Source: Alphaproteobacteria bacterium (GTDB lineage Bacteria; Pseudomonadota; Alphaproteobacteria; Micropepsales; Micropepsaceae). Taken from it: a stretch of DNA of 7,931 bases. The DNA lies in assembly GCA_025935155.1 (NCBI GenBank), contig JAICVV010000081.1, positions 1 through 7,931 of the forward strand, written 5' to 3'. Positions 1 to 5,462 of the stretch are shown piece by piece (position 1 is the stretch's first letter; each line of letters begins with the position of its first letter). The notes beneath the pieces are model-generated. The model had not been told where the DNA came from, made no database searches, and saw only the letters and a list, made by a program, of their open reading frames with translations. A program made the position numbers and the translations under genes.

Positions 1-210
1 CGCGATTTCGCCGGAGACCTCCAGCCCCAGGATGTCCGATGCGCCAGGCGGCGGCGGATAGCGCCCCTGCGCCTGCGCAAGATCGGCACGATTCACGCCC
101 GCTGCCACCACTCTTATCGATACCTCGCCGCCGCCAGGTGCCGGCTGCGGCGCCTCTTTCAGCACCAGCCGGTATCCGGCACCGGGATTTTCGACCCGAA
201 TGGCCTTCAT
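1..210 (-). CDS. Zinc-type alcohol dehydrogenase-like NAD(P)H:quinone oxidoreductase, N-terminal part
   Basis: This is the first 70 codons of a gene that continues past the left edge. The start is the ATG read from 210. The protein begins MKAIRVENPG, then shows GEVSIRVVAAGVNRADLAQ (about residues 28-46), QGRYPPPPG (48-56) and LGLEVSGEIA (61-70). This is the GroES-like N-terminal half of the quinone oxidoreductase branch of the medium-chain dehydrogenase superfamily (QOR / PIG3-like). Members reduce quinones with NADPH in the cytoplasm and lack the catalytic zinc of true alcohol dehydrogenases. NRADLAQ and the proline-rich YPPPPG segment are typical of the PIG3-like group. The Rossmann NADPH-binding domain would lie outside the window, so cofactor use cannot be checked. 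The ribosome binding site is weak. The gene is divergent from the DUF1192 gene, and the two share 62 bases of upstream DNA. Confidence 0.88.
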   Translation of the reverse strand, partial: MKAIRVENPGAGYRLVLKEAPQPAPGGGEVSIRVVAAGVNRADLAQAQGRYPPPPGASDILGLEVSGEIA

Positions 211-272
211 GTTCTCGCTTGCACCGGAGCGGCGTTCACCCGAACAATAGCAACGGACACGGGAGGAAAGCG

Positions 273-488
273 ATGCCAGCCGATCCGGATGATTTGGGCC
301 CACGCATCAAGCCGGTGGAATTTGCGCTGGGACAGGACCTTTCCGCCTTCTCGGAGCACGAGCTCACGGCCCGCATCGTGGCCATGGAAACAGAAATCGC
401 GCGCTGCCACGACGCCATCAAGGCGCGGCAAGCCACAAGGAACGCAGCGGCGGCGTTTTTCAAATCCTCCCCGTCTCCCGATTCCTGA
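273..488 (+). CDS. DUF1192 family small protein
   Basis: This 71-residue cytoplasmic protein has no signal peptide or membrane helix. I chose the ATG at 273 because a good Shine-Dalgarno sequence, GGGAGGAA (261-268), lies just upstream. The reading frame stays open further upstream, but that part is low-complexity and overlaps the divergent gene. The family pattern is clear: DLSAFSEHEL at about residues 22-31, a helical segment ARIVAMETEIARCHDAIKAR at 33-52 likely to form a short coiled coil, and an Ala-rich tail ending AFFKS (61-65). DUF1192 proteins are small, mostly alphaproteobacterial and of unknown role. The gene lies 96 bases upstream of rcdA on the same strand. That proximity may mean shared regulation or a linked function, but nothing in the sequence proves it. 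Confidence 0.88.
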   Translation: MPADPDDLGPRIKPVEFALGQDLSAFSEHELTARIVAMETEIARCHDAIKARQATRNAAAAFFKSSPSPDS

Positions 489-505
489 AACCTTATGCTT
501 TCGCC

Positions 506-521
506 TTAACCTTTAATTCAC
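506..521 (+). promoter_or_regulatory. Candidate CtrA-type box upstream of rcdA
   Basis: The sequence TTAA (506-509), seven bases, then TTCAC (517-521) matches the CtrA consensus TTAA-N7-TTAAC at all but one of the nine defined bases. It lies 63 bases before the rcdA start codon, in the only AT-rich stretch nearby. A second TTAA at 513-516 sits in the spacer. GANTC sites, the target of the CcrM methyltransferase, occur on both sides at 480-484 (GATTC) and 577-581 (GAGTC). Binding is inferred, not shown. Confidence 0.4.
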
Positions 522-584
522 CAAAGCCGTTGCGAACCTCTCCGCGCTTGCTAGCGTTGTCTGCGCGATTGTTGGAGAGTCGGC

Positions 585-1088
585 ATGCCGTTGGCCGAAA
601 TGGATGAAACTGTGCTTGCTGCGATAACGGGGCAGCCGTTTGCCGGGTCGGCGCTCTTCGACCGCACCTTCGAGGAAGGCATGTCGCTCGTGGAAGAAGC
701 CGCACGCTATTTCGATGGCCGCGGCCGCGAAGAGGCGCAGCAACTGCCCAAGGCGGCGGCGATGCTCTATTCCAGTGAAAGCCTGCGCGTCACCACGCGG
801 CTGATGCAGGCGGCAAGCTGGCTGTTGGTGCAGCGCGCCGTGCATGAGGGCGATATGGCCGCTGAGGATGCGGCTGACGATCGTTACCGATTGGGTTCGA
901 AAGACATTTGCTTCGGCGGCGGGAAGGAAGACACCGCCATCCTGCCGCGAACTTTGCGGACTCTGCTTGCGCGCAGCGACAGCCTCTATCGCCGGGTCGC
1001 CAGACTTGAAGAGGTGCTACGGAATTCGGGCAGGAACATCGGTGTTCACGGCCAGCTTGCCCAGCTTCAGGAGACTTTCGGAGCGTAA
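585..1088 (+). CDS. rcdA: RcdA homologue (DUF1465), regulator of CtrA degradation
   Basis: This 167-residue protein matches the DUF1465/RcdA family. The core runs from FEEGMSLVEEAARYFDG (29-45) through GREEAQQLP (47-55) to SESLRVTTRLMQAASWLLVQ (64-83) and RAVHEGDM (84-91). A second helical region, LPRTLRTLLARSDSLYRRVARLEE, follows at about 120-143. In Caulobacter, RcdA is a small helical dimer that works with CpdR and PopA to deliver CtrA and other substrates to the ClpXP protease at the cell pole, which lets the cell enter S phase. The predicted product is cytoplasmic and has the normal family length. The start at 585 is supported by GGAGAG at 574-579. It follows the DUF1192 gene and converges with rpmE, whose stop codon is 12 bases away. 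Assignment to the family is firm. That it does the same job here is inferred from the family, because ctrA, cpdR and popA are not in view. Confidence 0.9.
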   Translation: MPLAEMDETVLAAITGQPFAGSALFDRTFEEGMSLVEEAARYFDGRGREEAQQLPKAAAMLYSSESLRVTTRLMQAASWLLVQRAVHEGDMAAEDAADDRYRLGSKDICFGGGKEDTAILPRTLRTLLARSDSLYRRVARLEEVLRNSGRNIGVHGQLAQLQETFGA

Positions 1089-1100
1089 GGCCGCTCGCGA

Positions 1101-1325
1101 TTAGCTCTTCACGTAATCCTTGAAGCGCTTGTTGAAGCGGGTCAGACGGCCGCCGCGGTCCACCAGTTGCTGCTGGCCGCCGGTCCAGGCCGGGTGCGTG
1201 GTGGGATCGATATCCAGCGTGAGCTTGCCGCCGGGCTCGCCCCAAGTCGTCCGGGTCTTGTAGGTCGTGCCGTCGTTCAGGGTGACGGTGACAAAATGAT
1301 AGTCAGGGTGAATGCCCTTTTGCAT
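1101..1325 (-). CDS. rpmE: 50S ribosomal protein L31 (bL31), cysteine-free form
   Basis: This 74-residue protein of the large ribosomal subunit opens [10 protein letters not shown]. It carries the conserved core [13 protein letters not shown] (38-50) and ends near [10 protein letters not shown] (59-68). bL31 bridges the two subunits. It has no cysteine, so it is the zinc-independent (C-minus) form; zinc-binding L31 proteins such as that of E. coli carry Cys residues that bind Zn. Most alphaproteobacterial L31 proteins I recall are of this zinc-free kind. The start is the ATG read from 1325, with a short GGGA-type ribosome binding site. A promoter lies immediately upstream (1358-1386), predicting a leader of only about 25 bases. 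The gene is monocistronic on this strand: it converges with rcdA and diverges from the ABC exporter gene. Confidence 0.97.
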   Translation of the reverse strand: MQKGIHPDYHFVTVTLNDGTTYKTRTTWGEPGGKLTLDIDPTTHPAWTGGQQQLVDRGGRLTRFNKRFKDYVKS

Positions 1326-1357
1326 AGCGAAGTCCCGGGAATCTGCGGAAGCGGCGG

Positions 1358-1386
1358 CTTATAGGCGAAGGGTCCGCGTGAGGCAA
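1358..1386 (-). promoter_or_regulatory. Predicted sigma70-type promoter of rpmE
   Basis: On the minus strand, TTGCCT (1386-1381, 4 of 6 bases to TTGACA) is followed after exactly 17 bases by TATAAG (1363-1358, 5 of 6 to TATAAT). Transcription would start near 1351, about 25 bases before the rpmE ATG. The spacing and the near-consensus -10 make this the best promoter in the window, as expected for a ribosomal protein gene. Confidence 0.65.
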
Positions 1387-1458
1387 GCCACGCGGCGATA
1401 GGCCACTGCGGGGCCTTGGCAGAACCTTATATCTTCCGCTCGAGGTTCGAGGGCGCCG

Positions 1459-3279
1459 ATGTCCCAGACGGGAGCTGAGTTTGCCAGCGAGGTCGCGCGG
1501 GTGGCCGCGGGGCGGGGAAAATCCCGCTCGCTGAAGCCGCTGCGGACATTAGCGCCATTCCTGTCGCCATACCGGCTTTCCATCGCGATTGCGGCGTTCG
1601 CGCTAATCTGTTCCTCCACAGCGAGCCTGCTGATCCCGCCGGCCGTGCGGACCATGATCGACCACGGCTTCAACCGGGCGATGGCGGCGCAGATCGACCG
1701 CTATTTCGTCCCGCTGATCGCCATCGCCGGTGCGCTCGCCGTGTTCACCGCCATCCGTTTCTACTTCGTCAGCTGGCTGGGCGAACGGGTGATCGCCGAT
1801 ATCCGCAAGGCGGTGTTCGACCATGTGATCGGACTCACGCCGGAGTTCTTTGAGATCACCCGGACCGGCGAGGTGCTGTCGCGCCTCACGGCCGACACGA
1901 CCCTGATTCAAACAGTCGTCGGTTCGTCGGCATCCGTGGCCGCGCGCAACCTGGTGATGCTGACCGGCGCCTTCACCATGCTGTTCATCACCAGCATGAA
2001 GCTGACGTCGCTGGTGCTCGCCATCGTAGTCGTGGTCGTGATCCCGCTCATCCTGTTCGGGCGCTGGATCCGGACCTTAAGCCGCCGCAGCCAGGACCGT
2101 ATTGCCGATACCAGCGCACGCGCTTCCGAAGTGCTCAATGCGGTGCAGACGGTGCAGGCCTTCACCCATGAGAATTACGAGCGCGCGCAGTTCGGCCACG
2201 CGGTGGAGAAATCGTTCGATATCGCCGTCCTGCGCACACGGGCCCGCGCGGTGATGACCGCCTTCGCCATTGCGGCGGTGGCGTTCTGCATTGTGGGCGT
2301 GTTCTGGATTGGCGCGCACGATGTGGTTGCGGGCCGCATGACGCCCGGCACGCTGATGCAGTTTGCGCTTTACGCCATCATCTTCGTCACCGGCATGGGC
2401 GCGCTGAGCGAAACCTGGGGCGATATTCAGCGTGCTGCGGGAGCTGCCGAACGCCTGAGCGAATTGCTGAGCACCGAGCCTGCCATCGCCGCGCCTGCGC
2501 ATCCGCTTGTGCTGCCCGAGCCGGCACGCGGCCGGGTCGAATTCCGTAGTGTCATGTTCCATTATCCTTCGCGGCCGGATCAGGCGGCGCTGAACGGCTT
2601 GTCACTGGAGATTGCACCAGGCGAAGCCGTGGCGCTGGTCGGGCCATCCGGCGCGGGGAAATCCACAGTGTTTCAACTGCTGCTGCGGTTTTATGCACCG
2701 CAATCCGGCTCGATCCTGTTCGATGGACTAGATGTGTCACAGCTCGATCCTGCTGTCTTGCGCAAACACATCGCGCTGGTGCCGCAGGACCCAGTGATTT
2801 TCTCCGGCACCATCGCCGACAATATCCGCTATGGACGTCCCGACGCGAATTCCGCCGCCGTGCGCCGCGCGGCGGAAGCTGCCGCTGCTTCCGAGTTTAT
2901 CGAGGATTTGCCACAAGGATACGACACGCCGATTGGCGAACGCGGCCTCAACCTTTCCGGTGGACAGCGCCAGCGCCTTGCCATCGCTCGCGCCATTTTG
3001 CGCGATGCGCCGCTATTGCTGCTCGACGAAGCGACCTCCGCACTCGACGCGGAGAATGAGCGGTTGGTGCAGACCGGCCTCAACAATCTGATGGCGGGGC
3101 GCACCACCATTGTCATCGCGCACCGCCTCGCGACCATTCAGCGATTGAAGCGCATCGTTGTGATGGATCAGGGGCGCATCGTCGCCGAAGGCAGCCACGC
3201 CGAACTGGTGGCGGGCGGCGGCCTTTATGCCCGCCTCGCCGATCTGCAATTCAGCCAGGGCATGCTCCTGGCTGGATAA
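1459..3279 (+). CDS. Half-size ABC exporter with fused transmembrane and ATPase domains (MsbA-related)
   Basis: This 606-residue inner-membrane exporter subunit is expected to work as a homodimer that uses ATP to move a hydrophobic or lipid-like substrate outward. A basic N-terminal tail (1-37) precedes a six-helix domain, with clear hydrophobic segments near 39-63, 83-105, 163-182, 185-205, 267-287 and 297-315. The ATPase domain starts near 358 and is intact: A-loop tyrosine Y369 in FHYPSRPD, Walker A GPSGAGKST (395-403), Q-loop Q443 in VPQDP, signature LSGGQ (499-503), Walker B LLLLDE (519-524), D-loop SALD (527-530) and H-loop H555. It most resembles the MsbA-related single-polypeptide exporters common in alphaproteobacteria. 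The substrate cannot be read from the sequence, so I do not call it msbA. CGAGGG (1448-1453) is the likely ribosome binding site. The gene is divergent from rpmE and probably transcribed alone. Confidence 0.93.
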   Translation: MSQTGAEFASEVARVAAGRGKSRSLKPLRTLAPFLSPYRLSIAIAAFALICSSTASLLIPPAVRTMIDHGFNRAMAAQIDRYFVPLIAIAGALAVFTAIRFYFVSWLGERVIADIRKAVFDHVIGLTPEFFEITRTGEVLSRLTADTTLIQTVVGSSASVAARNLVMLTGAFTMLFITSMKLTSLVLAIVVVVVIPLILFGRWIRTLSRRSQDRIADTSARASEVLNAVQTVQAFTHENYERAQFGHAVEKSFDIAVLRTRARAVMTAFAIAAVAFCIVGVFWIGAHDVVAGRMTPGTLMQFALYAIIFVTGMGALSETWGDIQRAAGAAERLSELLSTEPAIAAPAHPLVLPEPARGRVEFRSVMFHYPSRPDQAALNGLSLEIAPGEAVALVGPSGAGKSTVFQLLLRFYAPQSGSILFDGLDVSQLDPAVLRKHIALVPQDPVIFSGTIADNIRYGRPDANSAAVRRAAEAAAASEFIEDLPQGYDTPIGERGLNLSGGQRQRLAIARAILRDAPLLLLDEATSALDAENERLVQTGLNNLMAGRTTIVIAHRLATIQRLKRIVVMDQGRIVAEGSHAELVAGGGLYARLADLQFSQGMLLAG

Positions 3280-3299
3280 TCGCCGGACAAACTCCTATC

Positions 3300-3329
3300 C
3301 TGACTAGAAGTTCATGGGCCGTTCATAAT
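3300..3329 (+). promoter_or_regulatory. Predicted promoter of the secreted-protein gene
   Basis: CTGACT (3300-3305, 4 of 6 to TTGACA) and CATAAT (3324-3329, 5 of 6 to TATAAT) are separated by 18 bases. Transcription would begin near 3336, giving a leader of about 40 bases before the ATG at 3378. The direct repeat at 3310-3326 lies inside this promoter. Confidence 0.45.
3310..3326 (+). repeat. 11-base-spaced direct repeat GTTCAT-N5-GTTCAT
   Basis: GTTCAT occurs at 3310-3315 and again at 3321-3326, a start-to-start distance of 11 bases, about one helical turn. Such spacing is typical of tandem sites for OmpR/PhoB-type response regulators. The second copy overlaps the -10 box, so a protein bound here could control the downstream gene. 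The motif is short and may be chance. Confidence 0.35.
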
Positions 3330-3377
3330 AGGGCTGACATTGCGGAGGCGACGAAGGGAAACCTGAAAGGAACAACC

Positions 3378-3800
3378 ATGAAGAAGACACTCCACATCTT
3401 CGCGGCCACGGCGGCCCTTGCCGCTGGGCTTTCGCTTCCCGCCTTTGCCGGACCCGGCGATGGCGGCGGCAACGATCCCAACTTCTGGGTTCGCCTTGGC
3501 GCCGAGCGGTTCGAAGGCGGCATGGATCATGAGTCCCGCTTTGCCGGCTGGGGTGGCCGAAGCGTGGATCGCATTGGCCTCAGAGCCACCAACGGCTTCG
3601 CCCGCTGTGCACGGGTGCAGGCAACGTTCCGCAACGGCCACACACGCGATCTCGACACGAGCCGGCTTTCCCGCATGGTTCCCGGCCACACCTACCGTGT
3701 GGATCTGCCAGGCGGCGATCGCAACCTCGTCGATTTGCGCCTGAAATGCCGCGCGCTTGGCCAATACGCGGTCTCGGTGGAAATCTTCGCGCGCAAATAA
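3378..3800 (+). CDS. Small secreted protein of unknown function with one cysteine pair
   Basis: This 140-residue protein starts with a classic Sec signal peptide: MKK, a hydrophobic core (about 6-20) and a cleavage site after PAFA (21-24), leaving a periplasmic or secreted protein of about 116 residues. The mature part begins with a Gly/Asp/Asn-rich stretch (25-34). It then appears beta-rich: VDRIGLRA (63-70), ARVQATFRNGHTRDLD (78-93), GHTYRVDLPGGDRNLVDLRL (103-122) and YAVSVEIFA (130-138). The only cysteines, C77 and C124, are both in the mature part and likely form a disulfide. The pattern of a strand, a turn with NG, then DLPGGDRNLVDL resembles small secreted beta proteins such as the DUF2541 type, but this is only a resemblance. 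GAAAGGAA lies just upstream of the ATG. A promoter precedes it and a strong hairpin follows, so it is probably transcribed alone. I do not recognise a function. Confidence 0.82.
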   Translation: MKKTLHIFAATAALAAGLSLPAFAGPGDGGGNDPNFWVRLGAERFEGGMDHESRFAGWGGRSVDRIGLRATNGFARCARVQATFRNGHTRDLDTSRLSRMVPGHTYRVDLPGGDRNLVDLRLKCRALGQYAVSVEIFARK

Positions 3801-3814
3801 TGTGGCTTGCATCG

Positions 3815-3847
3815 ACGGAGCGGCCGGGTTAGCTCCGGCCGTTCCGT
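3815..3847 (+). terminator. Strong GC-rich hairpin, probable terminator or leader structure
   Basis: ACGGAGCGGCCGG (3815-3827) pairs with CCGGCCGTTCCGT (3835-3847) over 13 base pairs, with one G-U wobble and a 7-base loop. It begins 14 bases after the stop codon of the secreted-protein gene and ends 16 bases before the ATG of the DUF1993 gene. There is no U-run after the stem, so it is not a textbook intrinsic terminator. It could stabilise the upstream transcript or affect translation of the gene below. Confidence 0.5.
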
Positions 3848-3863
3848 TCAGCAAGGGTAAGCC

Positions 3864-4376
3864 ATGTTTGGAATCTATGAAGCCTCTATTCCACCACTGA
3901 TCCGCGGCCTCGAAAACCTGTCGAGGATTTTGGATAAAGCTGTAACACAGGCGAAATCCGAAGACCGCGATCTGAATTCGCTGCTGGAAGGGCGGCTTGC
4001 GCCCGACATGTTCCCCTTCACGCGCCAGGTACAGATCGTCAGCGATACTGCCAAGGGTTGTGCGGCGCGGCTTGCGGGCAGCGAGCCGCCCAGTTATCCG
4101 GACGAAGAAAAAACATTTCCGGAGCTGCAGCAGCGCATCGCCAAGACGATCGCCTATCTCAATTCGTTCCGCCCGGAACAGTTTGAGGGCGCGGATGCCC
4201 GCACCGTCACGCTGAAATTTCCGAACAGATCAATGTCGTTCTCGGGCCGCGACTACCTCACGAACTTTGTGCTGCCAAATTTCTATTTCCATATCACGGC
4301 GGCCTACGCGATCCTCCGCCATGATGGCATCAATATCGGCAAGATGGATTACCTCGGGCCACCGCCCAACGCGTGA
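3864..4376 (+). CDS. DUF1993 family protein (DinB-like four-helix fold)
   Basis: This 170-residue cytoplasmic protein has no signal or membrane segment. The family pattern is clear: FGIYEASIPPLIRGLENLSRIL at the N-terminus (2-23), APDMFPFTRQVQIVSDTAKG (46-65), then MSFSGRDYL (124-132) and the C-terminal hallmark LPNFYFHITAAYAILRH (137-153) followed by IGKMDYLG (158-165). DUF1993 proteins are predicted to adopt the four-helix bundle of the DinB/YfiT superfamily. Many relatives bind a metal through histidines, but only H143 and H153 stand out here, so metal binding is uncertain. No reaction is established for the family. Length is normal. AAGGG at 3853-3857 is the ribosome binding site for the ATG at 3864. 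Its transcript may come from readthrough of the hairpin just upstream or from a promoter I could not find. Confidence 0.88.
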   Translation: MFGIYEASIPPLIRGLENLSRILDKAVTQAKSEDRDLNSLLEGRLAPDMFPFTRQVQIVSDTAKGCAARLAGSEPPSYPDEEKTFPELQQRIAKTIAYLNSFRPEQFEGADARTVTLKFPNRSMSFSGRDYLTNFVLPNFYFHITAAYAILRHDGINIGKMDYLGPPPNA

Positions 4377-4396
4377 AACGGGAGGTTAGTACTTCC

Positions 4397-4426
4397 GATG
4401 CGCTGACTTAGGTGAGCCAGCGCATC
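4397..4426. terminator. Inverted repeat between convergent genes, possible two-way transcription end
   Basis: GATGCGCTG (4397-4405) and CAGCGCATC (4418-4426) form a perfect 9-base-pair stem around a 12-base loop. The repeat lies between the DUF1993 stop (4376) and the last codons of the DUF4337 gene, whose stop is inside the loop. It can fold in either transcript. No U-run follows on either strand, so a terminator role is plausible but weakly supported. Confidence 0.4.
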
Positions 4427-4956
4427 AGGAGATCCGGGTGAAACGTCGAGCCGGCGAACGCCAGCACGGCCATAGTCACGCCGCAGACGCCGAAGCCCCA
4501 GCTCACGCACAACAGCCAGAAGAAATCGGTCAGCGCCGCAACCGCGGCCAGCGAAATACCGATAGAGTTGAAGGCTTCTGCCATATCCAGCTGCTGATGG
4601 TGAAGATCGAGCTGTTCGTAGTGCTCGTCTTCCCCTTTCGCTTTTTGCATAAGCTCCTTCGATTCGGCATCGTATTTGGCGATCTTCTTCTGCAGGCGCT
4701 TGGTTTCGGCGCGCGCCGCGTCGCTTGGCGCGGCAAGGCTGACCGTGCCAAGGGTGTTCTCGTCGGTGTGCATTTTGATCCGCGTCGCCTGATACTCGTT
4801 CCACACATCCACCGAATTGCCTTTGGTGAATGCCATCTGCTGCGCGATGTTGCTGTTCTTGATACTTCCGATGGCGGTGATCACCGAGAGGATGGCGACC
4901 GTCACCGCCACATAGGCGTTCAGGCGCGCGTTTTCCGCTTTCAGTTCCAGTTCCAT
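4408..4956 (-). CDS. DUF4337-like membrane protein with central coiled coil
   Basis: This 182-residue protein is read from the ATG at 4956, which is preceded by AAGGGGA. A longer frame to 5064 would add 36 unlikely residues and overlap the gene upstream. The layout is one membrane helix near 14-32 (VAVTVAILSVITAIGSI), a soluble section with DVWNEYQATRIKMH (50-63), a charged coiled coil of about 78-120 rich in Lys, Glu and Gln (KRLQKKIAKYDAESKELMQK), and two closing helices near 129-148 and 152-170. The N-terminal helix, the WNEYQA segment, the KIAKYDAES segment and the C-terminal helix pair match the DUF4337 family, which has no known function. It is the last gene of the minus-strand unit, 31 bases after the four-helix membrane protein. 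A role in the inner membrane beside the glycosylation genes is possible but not shown. Confidence 0.82.
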   Translation of the reverse strand: MELELKAENARLNAYVAVTVAILSVITAIGSIKNSNIAQQMAFTKGNSVDVWNEYQATRIKMHTDENTLGTVSLAAPSDAARAETKRLQKKIAKYDAESKELMQKAKGEDEHYEQLDLHHQQLDMAEAFNSIGISLAAVAALTDFFWLLCVSWGFGVCGVTMAVLAFAGSTFHPDLLMRWLT

Positions 4957-4987
4957 GGCGTCCCCTTCAGGTGAGCGTGTGGCGAGA

Positions 4988-5428
4988 TCAATCCGTGCTG
5001 ACGCGGGCGAGACCGAGATTGTGCTCCGCCGCGACGATTGAAATGGTGTAGCCGCCCACCACATCGATAAGGCACATCACCATAATGAAAAAGAAAGTGC
5101 TGGTGGCGAAACCGCGTAGCGCAATGAATTCCATCAGCGCCACGACGAAAGTGAGCGTGGAAAGTCCATGGTTCACGATCTGCTTCGAGCTGGTGCGGGT
5201 GGATTTGACGATTTCGACGAAGAGAAGAATCAGGGCAAGCGTCACCAGTGCATCGCCCAGGCTGACATTCCAGATATCGCCGGAAAACATCGGAACCGAT
5301 ATGTGAGCCTGCAGAGCGCCATTCACAGCATTCACTGCCTGGTCGCCGCCGGGGTGCGTGAGGCCGTTTCCGAAAGCGACAATATTGTAAGCGATCACCG
5401 CGATCAGCAGCAGCGGAAAAAAGCGCAT
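4988..5428 (-). CDS. Four-helix inner-membrane protein of unknown function
   Basis: This 146-residue protein has four hydrophobic segments near 4-22 (FPLLLIAVIAYNIVAFG), 56-75 (SLGDALVTLALILLFVEIVK), 87-105 and 108-132. A loop of about 30 residues between helices 1 and 2 holds HPGGDQAVNAVNGALQ (25-40), and a basic segment KSTRTSSKQ (75-83) follows helix 2, probably on the cytoplasmic side. That would put the first loop in the periplasm, with both ends in the cytoplasm. It has one cysteine, C119, in the last helix. I do not recognise the family. The start at 5428 has GGGGAG six bases upstream. It lies 34 bases after the LAB_N gene and 31 before the DUF4337 gene on the same strand, so it is probably co-transcribed with both. 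Conservation elsewhere cannot be judged from here. Confidence 0.78.
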   Translation of the reverse strand: MRFFPLLLIAVIAYNIVAFGNGLTHPGGDQAVNAVNGALQAHISVPMFSGDIWNVSLGDALVTLALILLFVEIVKSTRTSSKQIVNHGLSTLTFVVALMEFIALRGFATSTFFFIMVMCLIDVVGGYTISIVAAEHNLGLARVSTD

Positions 5429-5462
5429 GATATCTCCCCAGCTCCTTGTTTCGGCGAGTCCA

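Noticed and set aside
39..272. Possible N-terminal extension of the DUF1192 protein upstream of 273
   Set aside because: The extension is Pro/Arg/Ala-rich low-complexity sequence, runs antisense through the oxidoreductase gene, and the family homology and strong Shine-Dalgarno both point to 273.
506..516. TTAA-N3-TTAA as a CtrA site
   Set aside because: CtrA half-sites are seven bases apart, not three; only the TTAA-N7-TTCAC reading fits.
1081..1096. GAGCG...CGCTC inverted repeat over the rcdA stop codon as a terminator between rcdA and rpmE
   Set aside because: The stem is only five base pairs with no U-run on either side; too weak to annotate.
1439..1451. CTCGA-GGT-TCGAG inverted repeat before the ABC exporter gene
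   Set aside because: Five base pairs with a three-base loop; likely chance in GC-rich DNA, and it overlaps the ribosome binding site region.
2077..2562. Long open frame on the minus strand inside the ABC exporter gene
   Set aside because: It is antisense to conserved exporter sequence, has His/Arg-rich composition typical of shadow frames, and resembles no family.
3312..3854. 180-codon minus-strand frame across the secreted-protein gene
   Set aside because: The plus-strand gene has a signal peptide, ribosome binding site and promoter; the antisense frame has none and spans the hairpin.
4438..4974. 178-codon plus-strand frame opposite the DUF4337 gene
   Set aside because: It is the mirror of a gene with clear helices, coiled coil and ribosome binding site; its own product is His/Arg-rich with no recognisable motif.
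4957..5064. 36-residue N-terminal extension of the DUF4337 protein
   Set aside because: It would overlap the upstream membrane-protein gene, and the ATG at 4956 has a good Shine-Dalgarno.
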